The notes under the pieces: model-generated
What the model was told of the DNA's origin: nothing
Database searches by the model: none
Seen by the model: the letters and a program-made list of their open reading frames with translations, nothing else
Source of the DNA: Stercorarius parasiticus
Lineage: Eukaryota > Chordata > Aves > Charadriiformes > Stercorariidae
Direction: 5' to 3'
DNA length: 64,000 bases
NCBI GenBank assembly: GCA_013396915.1
Contig: VWZL01005057.1
Coordinates: 744,001-808,000, forward strand
In this document: in pieces, positions 11,931 through 23,352 of the stretch
Position numbering within the stretch: the first letter of the stretch is position 1
How the letters are laid out: each line of letters starts with the position of its first letter
Program-made: the position numbers and the translations under genes

Positions 11931-12089
11931 ATGGCCGGGTAAGACTGCTGAATACCTGAGCTCCAAGTTACTTCCAAGTGGCAAACATTGCCTATTGCAT
12001 GACAAATTTTATCTCAAATAAAGACCTTCAAATGAGAGGGATTGATGTAGTTTTTTGGTTGACTGGCTATTATTTGTTTCAGCCCAAAT

Positions 12090-12126
12090 CTTTAAAGCAT
12101 TAACCTTTAAAGCATTACCCTTTAAA
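12090..12126 (+). repeat. 15-bp tandem repeat, about 2.5 copies
   Basis: The units are 12090-12104 and 12105-12119 (ctttaaagcattaac and ctttaaagcattacc, one difference), followed by a partial ctttaaa at 12120-12126. Confidence 0.85.
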
Positions 12127-13343
12127 AATAATTTATTTTTATTTGAGCAAATATTCCAGTCTCTTCCACGGAAGTGTTTGGTCAAGCAGGAATTTGAAGT
12201 AAGTAGACATAAGTTTGAATTTTAGCATGGCAATTTTCTACCTCTTATTATTGTGGATATCCTCAACTTCCAGTGATCCAACTGGAGATAGACCAGAGCA
12301 GCCAATCTAGCGTAGAAGTTCTGCTAAAAAAAAAATGATGTGCCAAACATGAAGTTCTGTGAGAATCTTTGTAAATAAGTACTCAGATGCTCAAAGAGAG
12401 AGACTACTGCAAATACAGAGAATCTTACAATAAAGTAGAAAGATGCCTACTTTGTCTCTGACAGAAGAATATTACTGTGGTGAAAGACTGTTAATTGCCA
12501 TGGAGAGCGTGACGTTTAACTACAGCTCTCCAGCGTAATAAATGAATGCTTCCACCTCTCCAAGGCCGCATATTCATGCAAAGTACTAGTAAATACTCAT
12601 GTCATATTACTTAGTATGACACATTGTTACTTGGAGGTACTTTAATTTCTTTACAGGGTGGTGTTTTGATTTTTTTTTTAAATAGTTAATCTAAAATCCT
12701 GTCAGACTTAACATTTAGCTCTTTTCTTTTCATTGTGCAAAAATGCTTTTTTGGCTTTCTTCTAGCTAGTTTGAGACATGAAAGTGGATTTGTTAGACCT
12801 GAAAGATTTCAATTAACTAAAGTGAATGCCAGAGCTCAGAGATAAAGTTTCCTGATTTGCTTCTCACCAGTCAGCCTAGGTAGGTCCTAAAGAAGATTTT
12901 TCAGGAAAGAAAACAGATAAAAGATTAGAGGAGAGGGAGGGGGATGGAATTATGAACACAAAATGAGTGTATGGATTAACATTTTCATAGGAGAAGAACA
13001 CAAAGAGAAGGAAGAAGAAAACAATTTTGGCTTTTTTATTGTTTGGGTTTTTTCTCCTCATTCTTTAGCACTCAGATGTAGTGAATCCATTCTGCCTTTG
13101 ACCTGGCAGTGCCGTGTCATGGTAGAATTTAGTAGCAAAAACTCTAGCATCTGTGTGGATGTATGTATACTTTACCGTAGAGACCTTCCAATCTTCAGTT
13201 TCTTCTATTTTGCAAAGAAAACCATGATTAGAGATTAAAATATAGGTAGTTTTAATCTCAAGCTTTTAAATTAAACGCATTGTTCCAACAAAAGGAATTA
13301 CTGTGTTTATTAATATCATGTGATGGAAACCAAAACAAATTGT

Positions 13344-14385
13344 GTCACAGGTTCACAGAGTGTTTGAGGTGGGCAGGGACCTCTGGAGGTGGTCTAATTC
13401 AACCTCCTGCTGAAGCATGGTCAGCTAGAGCAGATTGCTCAGGACTGTGTCCAGCTGGGTTTTGAATATCCCCAACAATGGAGACTCCACAACCTCTGTG
13501 GGTAACCTGCACTGTTGTTTGACCTCTTTTACAGTAAAAAAGTTGTATTTTGATGTGTGCCCACTGCTTCTTTTTCTGTCATTGGATACCACTGAGAAGA
13601 ATCCAGATCTGTCATCTTTACTCTCTCAGGTATTTATGCACATTACTGAGATCTCTGCTGAGCATTCTCTTCCCCAGGCTGATTGATCCCAGTTCTCAGC
13701 CACCCCTCATATATCAGATGCTCTGATCCTTTCATCTTCATGGCCCTTTGCTGGGCTCACTATCTGGATACCGGGCAGCATGTATCCATATGTCTCTCAT
13801 ACTGGGAAGCCCAGAACTGGACACAGCACTCCAGATGTGTCTTATCATGCAGAGTAGAGGGGAAGAATCACCTCCCTTGACCTGCTGGCAATGCTTTTCC
13901 TATTGCAGCCCAGGATGCTCTTGACCTTATTTGCCACAAGGCTCCATCACTGAGTTGTGCTGAGCTTGCTGACCACCAGGACCTCCACGTCTTTTTCTGC
14001 AAAGCTGATTTCAAGACAGTTAGCCTCTGACCTGTACTGCTGGATGGTGTTATTTCTTCCCAGGTGCAGGGCTTTGCATTTCCCTTTGAACCTCATGGCA
14101 TTCCTGTCTACCCATTTCTTCAGCCTGTTTAGGTCCCTCTGAATGGCACCTCAACCATCTGGTGCATCAGTCATTCCTCCAAGTTATGTTTCTGCAAATT
14201 TGCTGAGGGTATGTGCTTGTCCCATCATCCATGTCATTAGTGGAGATGTTAATTTGGCCTCAGTATTATCCTCTGGGGCACACCACCAGTGACTGGCCTC
14301 CAGCTGGAATTTGTGCTGCTGGTCACTAAACTTTGAACCTGGTAGTTAGGTGGTTTTCAATCCACGTCACTGTCCTCACTCTCAG
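13344..14385 (-). mobile_element. CR1 LINE, 3' portion, old divergent copy
   Basis: Read on the - strand this is a 5'-truncated CR1 of about 1 kb. On the + strand it begins with the reverse complement of the 3' end (a 'tcacag' tail, then 'gggcagggacctctggagg'). It then follows the ORF2 order: the 'gtccagctgggttttgaat' segment, 'aactggacacagcactccag' near 13815-13834, 'gagtagaggggaagaatcacc' near 13853 and 'caaatttgctgagggta' near 14196. The text around 14090-14210 corresponds to the region just after the reverse-transcriptase active site. Many stops and indels show great age, and the right boundary is approximate. It differs in sequence from the copies at 1 and 22734, so it probably belongs to another CR1 subfamily. 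Confidence 0.9.
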
Positions 14386-17300
14386 TAGTTGAATCAATAG
14401 TAAATCCCAGTAAAGCAGTGTTGGTATTGAGAAACAGAAAGCTTCTGTGTATCAGTGATGCTTTTAACCCACTCCCCCTGGGGGTACTTGAGGGGAAACA
14501 TTAAACTGCATTGAATATAATTGTATAAATCCTTGAAATGCTCAGATGAACTCCTTCACTCTGCAAAATTTAGGCAATATCTACTATTTCTGAATAGGAT
14601 AAACCCCAAAGTGGAAAGTATGGTACTGTAGACTTCGATAATGTGAAAACTGTATGCAGCTTTGTAAGAGCAGGAAGGTTCAGCTGAGCTTTTGGAGATT
14701 AATACAAATGACCTCAGAATCATGAAAGGTTTGCTCATAAGTTATGGTCATAAGTGATTACTTCCTTTGAATGTTTTCATTTGGGAAGGTAATATCTTTT
14801 ATCTCTGTGAAAATGTTCCTACTATGGGGCATATCAGAAAAGAAGAACTGGAGAAAATCACTAGCTAGAGAGAAAAACAATGATGCCATGAACAATGGAT
14901 GTTAATAAATGAGATTGTGCTCGTTCAGGGCTACAACTAAATCCACTAAAGCCAATGGGAGCTGTTGCTTTTGATCAGATAGCTTTATAGCAAATCTTAT
15001 GAGCTTCCACCTGCAATGCAATTTGGAAAACATTACTCCGCACTGCTGCCTTTGGTAAAGAATTTCAAAAAGCTTTACATGTTAATCAAACCTCCCAGTA
15101 CGCTGAGGGATATTATCCAGAAGTAAGGATGCAGAAACTGAGACAGAAAGTGGTTTTGCTTTACGCTGAGAAGCAGCAACTCTAATTGTCAGAGCAGTTA
15201 CATTATACCAGCCATTGCGCAGCAGGCCACCGATCCCACTTACTCTTGGTAAGACTTGGTCAGAGTCAGAAGGAGCAAAATGATTAAGAAGCAAGAAGAA
15301 AAGGTAGAGGCGGCTACTTTATTCTAATCTGGATTACTCTATTCACTTAAATTCAGACAGTGCTATTGTAAATGTGTAAAATTAGTTAGAATCCTTTTGT
15401 GTTGCTCTGCTTTAACGTTCTAGAAAATCAGAGAGGTTAGAATAAATACTGGTGACTGTAAAACCATTAGATGAAAAAGATAAAGTTGCAGGTAATACTT
15501 TTAATTGTTTTTAATATTGGACTTCTATATAAACTGTAGTCTTGCAGTGCTTACTCATGGAAGATTGTGCATCTGTGTTGGTCTGAACTGGAAGGTTCAT
15601 TTATGGATTTCACTGGGCTACACAGGGCTGGAAGGGTGTCAACAAATTATGTCAAAAATCTTCATTTCTCACTCAAACATCAAACCTTTTTTTATTTGAA
15701 AGCTTATTTAATTTTACAAAAAAAAAAAAAAACCAAAAAAAAAGGAAAACCACCATTTGACTCTTCGGATCTACAAAACGTGAAGAACACCTGCAGTCTT
15801 CACAGGATATCAAGATATGAAGTTCATAGGCATCTGCATATAATGGTGTGAGTCATAGAAGGAAGGAGGCACTGGAGTGATATTTACATTACCTTTTTTC
15901 ATTAGTGGTCTACTCAAAACTTGCATTGGAAAAAATCTGTAGGTTTGATATTATATTCACTCTGTAGAAAATGGCTAATTTTGAAAATAAATTTTTGATT
16001 TAATAGATGGCAGTTTGGAAGAGAGCAGAAAAAATATTGTAATTTTAAGTGAACTTTCTCCACGCATGTTTTGATACTCTGGGTTCCACGAAGACTTAAA
16101 AAATAAATAAGGGATGATGTACGCTATAGTCTTTTGAATCTGGTACAAGGACTCTTCCTTCTTGGCGCTTTCAGTGCCAGTAATTAGGCCATCTGGGTGG
16201 TGAGGGAAATTAATTCAAGACCATATTAACTTTTAAATTTCTGTGTGGATGATGCTTCAGGAGAAAATGATGGTTGCTGGATAATCAGATCTAAAATTAA
16301 GAGAATATGTTATTGATCATCCTATAGTGCTGGTTACAAAGGTAATCATAGACGCTTAGAAACTATTGTGATAAATCTCATGTCAACATTTAGATTTAAA
16401 AAAAAAAGAGTAGAAAGAGCATGAATTTCTCAGAGATTAGTGTAGATTGGTGCACAGAATGAGAACAAGTGTCTGATTTGTTGGAAAATTCAGGCTGAGC
16501 CTTTCAAAAGACATGGATAAAGTATAATAGTTTGGCTCTGTACAGCTTTCGATTGTAGTGAAAGAAGCCTGTGCTCTTCACTGTAGAATACTAGGCTATT
16601 ATGATGAAAATCAGGAACATAAATTTAAGTGTTATCCAGACTGCTTTTACAGTTGTTGTTGTTGTTGTTTCTAAATAACGTTGCAGGTTGGGGGTTTTTT
16701 TTATGTTGTTGCTGAGAAAAATCTCCAAGTAGTCACTCGATATTCCTGCTCTCCACTAAATGAGGCCGTGGCTCAGTAACCAAATGTTTCTGCTGGGTTT
16801 GTGCTGTTAGAGATGCTAAAATGGCCTCTGTTGGTTATGGTGGACTCAGAGTTGTGTAGTCAACTCCAGAGTCCAAAGGGTATGGACAGTTTGAATTTCT
16901 CTGCATGTTTTGAAGTTCTGATAAGCAATGCTGAGACTCTGGACCCATAACACCTTGTTTAGCTTTCTCTGTTTCAGTATATGGGAATTTCTCTTTCCCA
17001 GGAAGTGCAGCCAGCCTGTTACAGAAATTTTGGGGAAAAATATTACAAAACAAAATGTGAGAGTAACTATTTTGGGTGTAGCGTTTTGTTTGAGACATAT
17101 GGCATGAAATAGTGCAGTAATAGCAATATAGTGAGAGCGAGAATGATATAAAGCAAAAATGTCCAAAATACACTATTAATGGCTGACGCAGATTTTTGTG
17201 CTGTCATGTGGCTTTTTTCCTGCTTCTTTTTTTAGTGCAAAATAAGAATTTGAGCATGAATTAATCTTGCAGTCTCAGTATTTAAGAAGTTGTTCTAACA

Positions 17301-17867
17301 GTCTCTAAGCATATATGGAAACTTTTAGAGGCAGAAGTGAGCAGAAAGATAAATCTAGTTCACAGAAAGTGCAGAAAATAGTTGTGTGGTCTACTATTAT
17401 GCAACTAACTTGAGCTCTAGTTTTCATACATTTTCATACATTTCCAACAAAGATCTGTATTTTGGAAGTTCAAGAGGCCCCTTTTGTCTCATTACAAGCA
17501 TCTTGCTTTAGAGTAAAATAAAAGACCAAAAAATGCACCTCCTCATACTGATGACCTGTTTTATTCTCCTTGCTCTTTAAGCTTGTACCTTAGTTACCTT
17601 CATTGAACTTTTTTCATTTTCCTTAATCAATCAAAGAACTTGGCTACTATGACAGCTTTCTTTGTAAATGAAAATAACTTTTTGATGGCAAATTATGCTA
17701 TCAAATACAAATTTTTAATGTTTTTGTAGTGGCGTGGAAGTGACCTTCCAAATGTCACTTATTCCCAGCTTTGCAGGGAAACTAAACAGAATAAAAGCAG
17801 TGGCTACTCTCACAACTATAGTGGGTTGCTAAATATAAGTGAGAGATCTATGTCAGTGTGCAGTTGT
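14386..17867. other. Noncoding, AT-rich DNA
   Basis: I see no gene. There is an A-rich run near 15717-15744 and a (GTT)6 microsatellite at 16652-16669. Two overlapping - strand open frames of 106-112 codons at 16835-17173 occupy the same DNA in different frames, which indicates a chance shortage of stops rather than coding sequence. Confidence 0.6.
16652..16669 (+). repeat. (GTT)6 microsatellite
   Basis: Six perfect gtt units. Confidence 0.95.
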
Positions 17868-17934
17868 ACCTGCTTACTGCAGGGGGATTGGACTAGATGA
17901 CCTTTAAAGGTCCTTTCCAACTCAACACTTTCTA
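17868..17934 (+). mobile_element. CR1 LINE, extreme 3' tail
   Basis: Only the last ~65 bases of a CR1 are present: the 'gcagggggattggactagatg' region, 'acctttaaaggtcctttcc' and a degenerate 'cactttctatg' end. Extreme 5' truncation is normal for CR1 insertion. Confidence 0.85.
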
Positions 17935-20900
17935 TGTGGATAGCAATATTTTTTTCTGCATTATGATTACCCTTCTCATTTCTTCAAGGTCACCCTCTCC
18001 GTACTAAGTCCCCCATGCTGAAGGACATGTTGCTATCTTCTTACAAAAAAGGCCTCTGTTCACCCTTGACGATGTTTTCGAATTGAATGGAGATACCTGT
18101 TGTTGAAGGAGCCAAAGTACATGCGGGCATAGCCAGCCTCTCATAGCCAATGCTTTACCAGCTCAGTTATTTGAGGTGTGACGAGTAGGCAGCAATGATG
18201 TGTCTATCCTTCCCTGATTCAGCTGATGCAGGCTCTTCTTCAAACTCTTATATGTCTGTTAATCTTTTAATGTCAGTGATTTTGCTATGCAGTTTACACT
18301 GTCACAATGTGACTGTCAGTACAGTAGGTGTTAACAAGCAAAGTGGCTGTTTAATGAAACACTGATTTCTGGGCAGTAAGTAATGTGTTTAGGACCCTGG
18401 ACTGTGTTTTAGAAGACAAAGGAGGGCTATTAGGCTCAGTTTGTGCCTTGCCCACCCGGGTGAGCAGGTAATGATGCGTGCCAGATAGCGGCGCTTCCAT
18501 TTGTTTTCCTAATGCACCAAAAATTTGAAAATCTTCACGTTCAGTTTTCTCAGAGGAGGAAAGCATTTGACCAAAGATCAAGACGTTGTTCAGGTATTCT
18601 GGTTGTCTGGCATTGTGAGTTACTGTTTGGTGTTTCACTTCTGGGGAAAAAAGCCTGACTCCACAGTCCTCTGCATCAGAGAGTCACTTATTTCAAGTTC
18701 TCTCAGGTCAGTGTGAAAATTACCTAAGCACGCAATTTTGCTCTTCATGTTGAAGGGGGCTTGGATCAGATTTTAATAGTCGTACCTGTACAAAGTGTTC
18801 TGGCACAAAACTGGGTATCAAGTACTGTATTATTGTGCATAACTGATTCTTTTCTGATCATCTCATTCCCATTAAACCACTTTTAAAGGGATTAACCCTT
18901 GAGGCACGGAACTACTATAATCCTCACTGTGGAAGTGGCGATGACTTCTGTTCAGCAGTGTCCTAGAGACACTTATGTTCACGTTTATGAAGTTACCAAG
19001 TGGCACCACTGAATGCCAAAATTCCTATTTTTGTAATGGTTAGGCCTTCAGGATGGGATCAGATAGTCCATTTTGGCTAATTATGTTAGAGGTAGTCTTT
19101 TACTACATGCCCGGGACTCAGGATGCAAAGAACTAGTTGCTGTGAGGACATGGTTGCTTCAGGGTTGTAGTGTGCCATTCTTTTAGAGAGAAGATGTTTA
19201 ACTGCGTAGAAAAGTTAGTAAAAACATAGATTCTATGAATTCCTCTAGATCTCATGAGTATGAGAGGAAGCCAGTCAACTTTCCTGGCTTAGCATGCACA
19301 GAGCATGAAGAATCAGCAATAGTTTTTAAACCACAGATGAAAACTGCAAACTCAAGCAAAAAACTTTGCAAGTGAATTGTTGATATTCCTGAGCCAGTAG
19401 TGTATTACTGCACCCAGTGGTGCCAGGATAAGTACCAAATGTGCAGTACGATGCATGCCCTCCTACACCCACAGTACTCCCTCATCCCACTCAACCAATT
19501 AACAGTAATCAGGTAATTACAGTCTATAAACGTCTTTGAAAGATGAAGATCTTGCTGCTTGGGACTCATTAGCCCTTTTTAACATATTTATTACACTTTT
19601 TATTTCTGACCACAAAGGGAGAAGACTTAAAATATTCTGTTATTTGCCATATTCTGCTCATGAAGCAAAGCCTACAAAAGCAGCCTTTCTCCCAGATGTC
19701 CAATATTAGCTCTGTTTTGACTGAAAATGACAGATAATGATAGAGAAAGGAAGCTTCCATAAAACACCTTGCATTTGATCAAGAAATTTTTATTAGCGTT
19801 CCAAAGCAAATGGCATATTATTTTTATATTGCTGGTAAAAATCTCGCCACTTGTTCTCTGTAATAAAAAATAGTAGGCTTTGATTATGCATGCAGCACAT
19901 AACTTGTAAAACCAAATGGTTAGAGTAGATTTTTCATGCAGGGCAACCAGAGCTCGAATGTTTTGTGGAACTGACCTTTTTTATAGTAGTTTGGACTTTG
20001 TGGAACTGACCTTTTTCGTAGCAGTTTGGACTTGTTTTGGTTTCTTTTTTTTGTTTGCTTGTTTGTTTTTTAAATTTAAAATTCTCTTTTTGCCTAAGAA
20101 CTTTCCATCAGCTATGTTCCTGGAGGATGCTCAGGTTTTCCTCTTGTTCCTTTTTACTGAATGACACATAGGAGTTTCCACATCACCAAGTATTAGGCAA
20201 CTAAACAAGGAAGTTGATGTCTGTACAGTCCTGCTAAAGATGAGAGAAGATCTTTCAGAAGGTAAACCACAGCCACCGACTTTTCCTTTTGGGGAAGAAG
20301 AAGAAAATAAGTAAAATTGCCTATATTTCTTGTAGGTGAGAGCATTAGTTAAAGGGTAGTGCAGCTGTCAGCACACTTCAAAGTTCACAGTGATTACCGT
20401 CTGTCTCTTGCCCTTCTTTTTGCACTTATGTCCCTTTAGGGTAGGGAGCCCATTATGAGTAGTGCTGTGGCCACTATTTTCCCAGTGTAATAAAGACCTA
20501 GTTTATATGGAAGGAAATACTTGTTGACTGTTTGAAGCAGCCTTCTTATCCCAGCCCTTGAATTTCAAGGTACGCTGAGGCCAACTGAGACCTAGGATTT
20601 GAACCTTGCTTTTGATATTTGTGCTAAAACTGCTTTCCTGTGTCTACACCTTTATCACAGTCAGTGGGGTAGAACTAAACCACATGGGGATTAAGTGGTT
20701 TTCTGTTGCATATTCCTGCATTGCAGGCTGAATCAGTTGTCTGTCTTTTCAAACAGCAGGATTTACAAACCACTCTCTTGCAGTTTTCTGTAGAGCTAAG
20801 ATATAACAAATATACATAATTAAAACAACGGTATAGTTAATTGGTACAAAATCCCCAAAGTTAACCTGTATCTCCTTGTTTAACGTAGAGCTTCTATTTA
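17935..20900. other. Noncoding, AT-rich DNA
   Basis: No gene is seen. It contains the 35-bp tandem duplication at 19962-20031 followed by a T-rich 'gtttgcttgtttg' stretch near 20053. Open frames of up to 95 codons (18351-18638 on -) have no supporting context. Confidence 0.6.
19962..20031 (+). repeat. 35-bp tandem duplication, two copies
   Basis: The copies are 19962-19996 and 19997-20031. They differ at 3 of 35 positions, all transitions, in the segment following 'gaactgaccttttt'. This is a head-to-tail local duplication with some subsequent divergence. Confidence 0.9.
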
Positions 20901-21360
20901 TTAATTTTGCAGCGGTATTAGGTGGACACTCACATTACGGTTATACAATGCTTAAGACGAGCAGCAGTTGTCACATTTTTTGATGAGTGTATTTTTATAA
21001 TGGATGGCATTGTTTAATGAGAATGTTGTCAATACAGCTACAGCCCCAACTGTCATTGCTGCCGGGCAGGAGTTGGGGGGGGAGTGGGGGGGTGCGTAAG
21101 GATCTAATGATAGGTTGTTGCTAAGGGGAAGATTAGATTAACAAAAATCAATACAACAGTTCTGTTTTGCAATTTTGTTTATTATGCTCTCCACTGCCTG
21201 GACTGAAGGGTTGATTTTGATTGATTCATTAGACCACTGCATCATCAAACATAGGTCACTTTACAGTATGTGTCAACAGACTAAATATTTTGTTACTTTG
21301 GAGGGGATTGAGTCACTTGATTTTTGCCTCCATGAAATACTGTAACCTAACAAGTGAACC
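20901..21360. promoter_or_regulatory. Candidate conserved noncoding block (enhancer-like)
   Basis: A complex noncoding block containing a perfect HOX-PBX-type TGATTGAT (21218-21225), GATTA-type repeats near 21131 and other homeodomain cores. It is interrupted by the poly-G tract at 21075-21092. I infer regulatory potential from motif density only. Confidence 0.22.
21075..21092 (+). repeat. Poly-G tract (G8-AGT-G7), quadruplex motif
   Basis: Eight G, three other bases, then seven G. Each run can supply two GGG tracts, so four tracts are available. Confidence 0.85.
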
Positions 21361-22733
21361 CTGTGATTATTCCCCGCCCCCCCCNTCCTATAATTCCTTA
21401 TGTTGTTTATATTTCAGGTCTGATAACTGGTGCTGAGATAAATCAGACTTGGCCGGGAGGATGGGGAAGCCAAAGAATTGTGCTGGTTTTTAGAAAAGTG
21501 ACTTTGTGCTACAGGAACAGAAAGACTAATGACAGAAAATAAAGTTAGTACTGAAGATGGGAACTTCCCAGAGTGAATTGTCATGTAGCTTTAATGCAAG
21601 TTTATTTACCTGACTGTATTTGTACATAGAGAAGACAGAAGCAGACCCACATGTGTTCTGATAAGTTTGATTAGGATGGGAAAAATCTGTGTTTGCCGAA
21701 AGGTGGTGGGTTTGGTGGTGGCAGCATTTGGGGGTTAGTTGTTTCTCAGTAAGTAGACAGTTCTTTTCTCTAAATTTCAAAATTTCCCAAGCAAAGATAC
21801 TCTAATGGCTTAAAAGAAAGGAAAGTAGGTTTTTCCTTGTTTGGAGTCAAAGGAAGCGGAGTTATTCCCGGCACCTAGAGCAATTTTCTTAAACCATTTT
21901 CTTCTCAAGTTTGTCAATTAAGCACCAGAAGCTTTCAGTTGCTTTCCCAAATTGCAAGCTGCTTGCTTGAAAGTGGTTCACAGAATTAAATGAAGAGGAC
22001 TTAATTAAAGCCTCGTTAAACACACAGAGAAAAGATCCCAGTGCTTTAGGGTCCCACTAGGCACATGCTGTAGATTCTCTCTTCCCTTAATAAAGCTCAC
22101 CTGGGACAATGAAAAGGTTAACAAGAATTTACATGTCTTTGTAGGTCAAAGCCTAAGTAGCAATGACTGCTACTCCATATCTCTCTTACCCTCCTCTTTG
22201 AGTCTGCTTTAACCCAAGCCCTTAACAAATCAAGATTCATAAGTATGACTACACTAAGATTTCTTTCCCCAACCCTCTCAAAACTAATACGGGGAGGCTT
22301 TAAGACCTGTGTTTGTCTCTGTTGGCTGTGATGGTACCACTACCAGTATGATGGTGCGTCGAAGTTTTGCTGGGAGCCATGCATCAATTGTTTAAAAACA
22401 TCTGTCTTGTAACCCCAGCCCTCCGAAGTGGGAGCAGGGGTGTTCATTGGCGTGTGAATATTTAGGCATGTTATCATCCCCCCTTTGCCAGCAGGGCAAG
22501 TGGGGACAGCTAGCACAGCTATGACTGTGCTCATAGTCCCTCCGCGTTTTAAAGTGATAGTGGAACCAAACTGGGAATTGTTTCTGAACCTCTCAGCTCA
22601 TTTCAGGAGAGCTCTGGAGACCACAACATAGTCAGACTGTGTGTTTTATTAACATAGGCCTATTTCAAGCAAACATAGTACACGTAGTTGTTGTTGCTGA
22701 AAAGTTAGGACAGCCCAGATAATTTCTACTCTT
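21361..22733. other. Noncoding DNA with one undetermined base
   Basis: An n at 21385 directly follows a cccgcccccccc run (21373-21384), a typical sequencing failure at homopolymer C. The rest shows no gene. The part around 21900-22120 is rich in TTAATTAA/TCAATTAAG-type sites and could be another conserved noncoding block, but I cannot test this. Confidence 0.55.
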
Positions 22734-23352
22734 AGAATCATAGAATGTGTTGGGTTGGAAGGGACCTCTAAAGGTCATCGAGTCCAACCCCCCTGCAGTG
22801 AGCAGGGACATCTTCAACTAGATCAGGTTGCTCAGAACCTCATCAAGCCTGGCCTTAAGTGTCTCCAGGGATGGGGCCTGGCCTTAAATGTCTCCAGGGA
22901 TGGGGCCTCCAGCACCTCTCTGGGCAACCCATTCCAGTGTTTCACCACCCTCACTGTAAAGAACTTCTTCCTAATGTCTGATCTAAACCTACCCTGCTCT
23001 AGTTTAAAACCATTGCCCTTCATCCTATCGCTACATGCCCTTGCAAACAGCCCCTCCCCAGCTTTCTTGTTAGGCCCTCTTCAGGTACTGGAAGGCCCCT
23101 ATAAGGTCTCCCCGGAGCCTTCTCTTCTCCAGCCTGAACAACCCCAACTCTCTCAGCCTGAATTCATAGCAGAGGTGCTCCAGCCCTCTGATCAAGTTCG
23201 TGGCCCTCCTCTGGACCCACTCCAACAGATCCATGTCCTTCTTGTGCTGAGGGTTCCAGAGCTGGACACAGTACTCCAGGTGGGGTCTCACCAGAGTAGA
23301 GTAGAGGGGGAGAATCACCTCTCTTGATCTGCTGGCCATGGTTCTTTTGATG
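22734..23352 (-). mobile_element. CR1 LINE, 3' portion, relatively young copy
   Basis: On the + strand the copy starts with the reverse complement of the CR1 end ('agaatcatagaatgtg', then 'ttggaagggacctctaaagg') and runs to about 23352. On the - strand most of the ORF2 C-terminal region is still readable: [55 protein letters not shown] (23070-about 23340) and, in another frame, [16 protein letters not shown] (about 22950-22990). That long intact stretch makes it the least decayed of the copies. It is broken by a frame change near 23030-23070 and by the 29-bp duplication at 22848-22905. Confidence 0.95.
22848..22905 (+). repeat. 29-bp tandem duplication inside CR1
   Basis: The units 22848-22876 and 22877-22905 differ at one base (taagtg versus taaatg). 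Because 29 is not a multiple of three, the duplication shifts the reading frame of the CR1 ORF2 C-terminus on the - strand. Confidence 0.95.

Larger units (their letters stand above)
11183..13343. other. Noncoding, AT-rich DNA
   Basis: No gene was found. It holds the G-rich tract at 11894-11930, the 15-bp tandem repeat at 12090-12126 and short poly(A)/poly(T) runs. The 109-codon open frame at 11630-11959 runs through the G-rich simple sequence and encodes a Gly/Arg/Glu-rich low-complexity end, so I do not call it. Confidence 0.6.

Noticed and set aside
16835..17173. Two overlapping - strand open frames of 106-112 codons
   Set aside because: They occupy the same bases in different frames; at most one could be real and neither has support.
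22755..23327. 190-codon open frame on the + strand, the longest in the window
   Set aside because: It lies entirely inside a - strand CR1 and is the antisense of CR1 ORF2; the - strand frames carry the recognisable CR1 protein segments.
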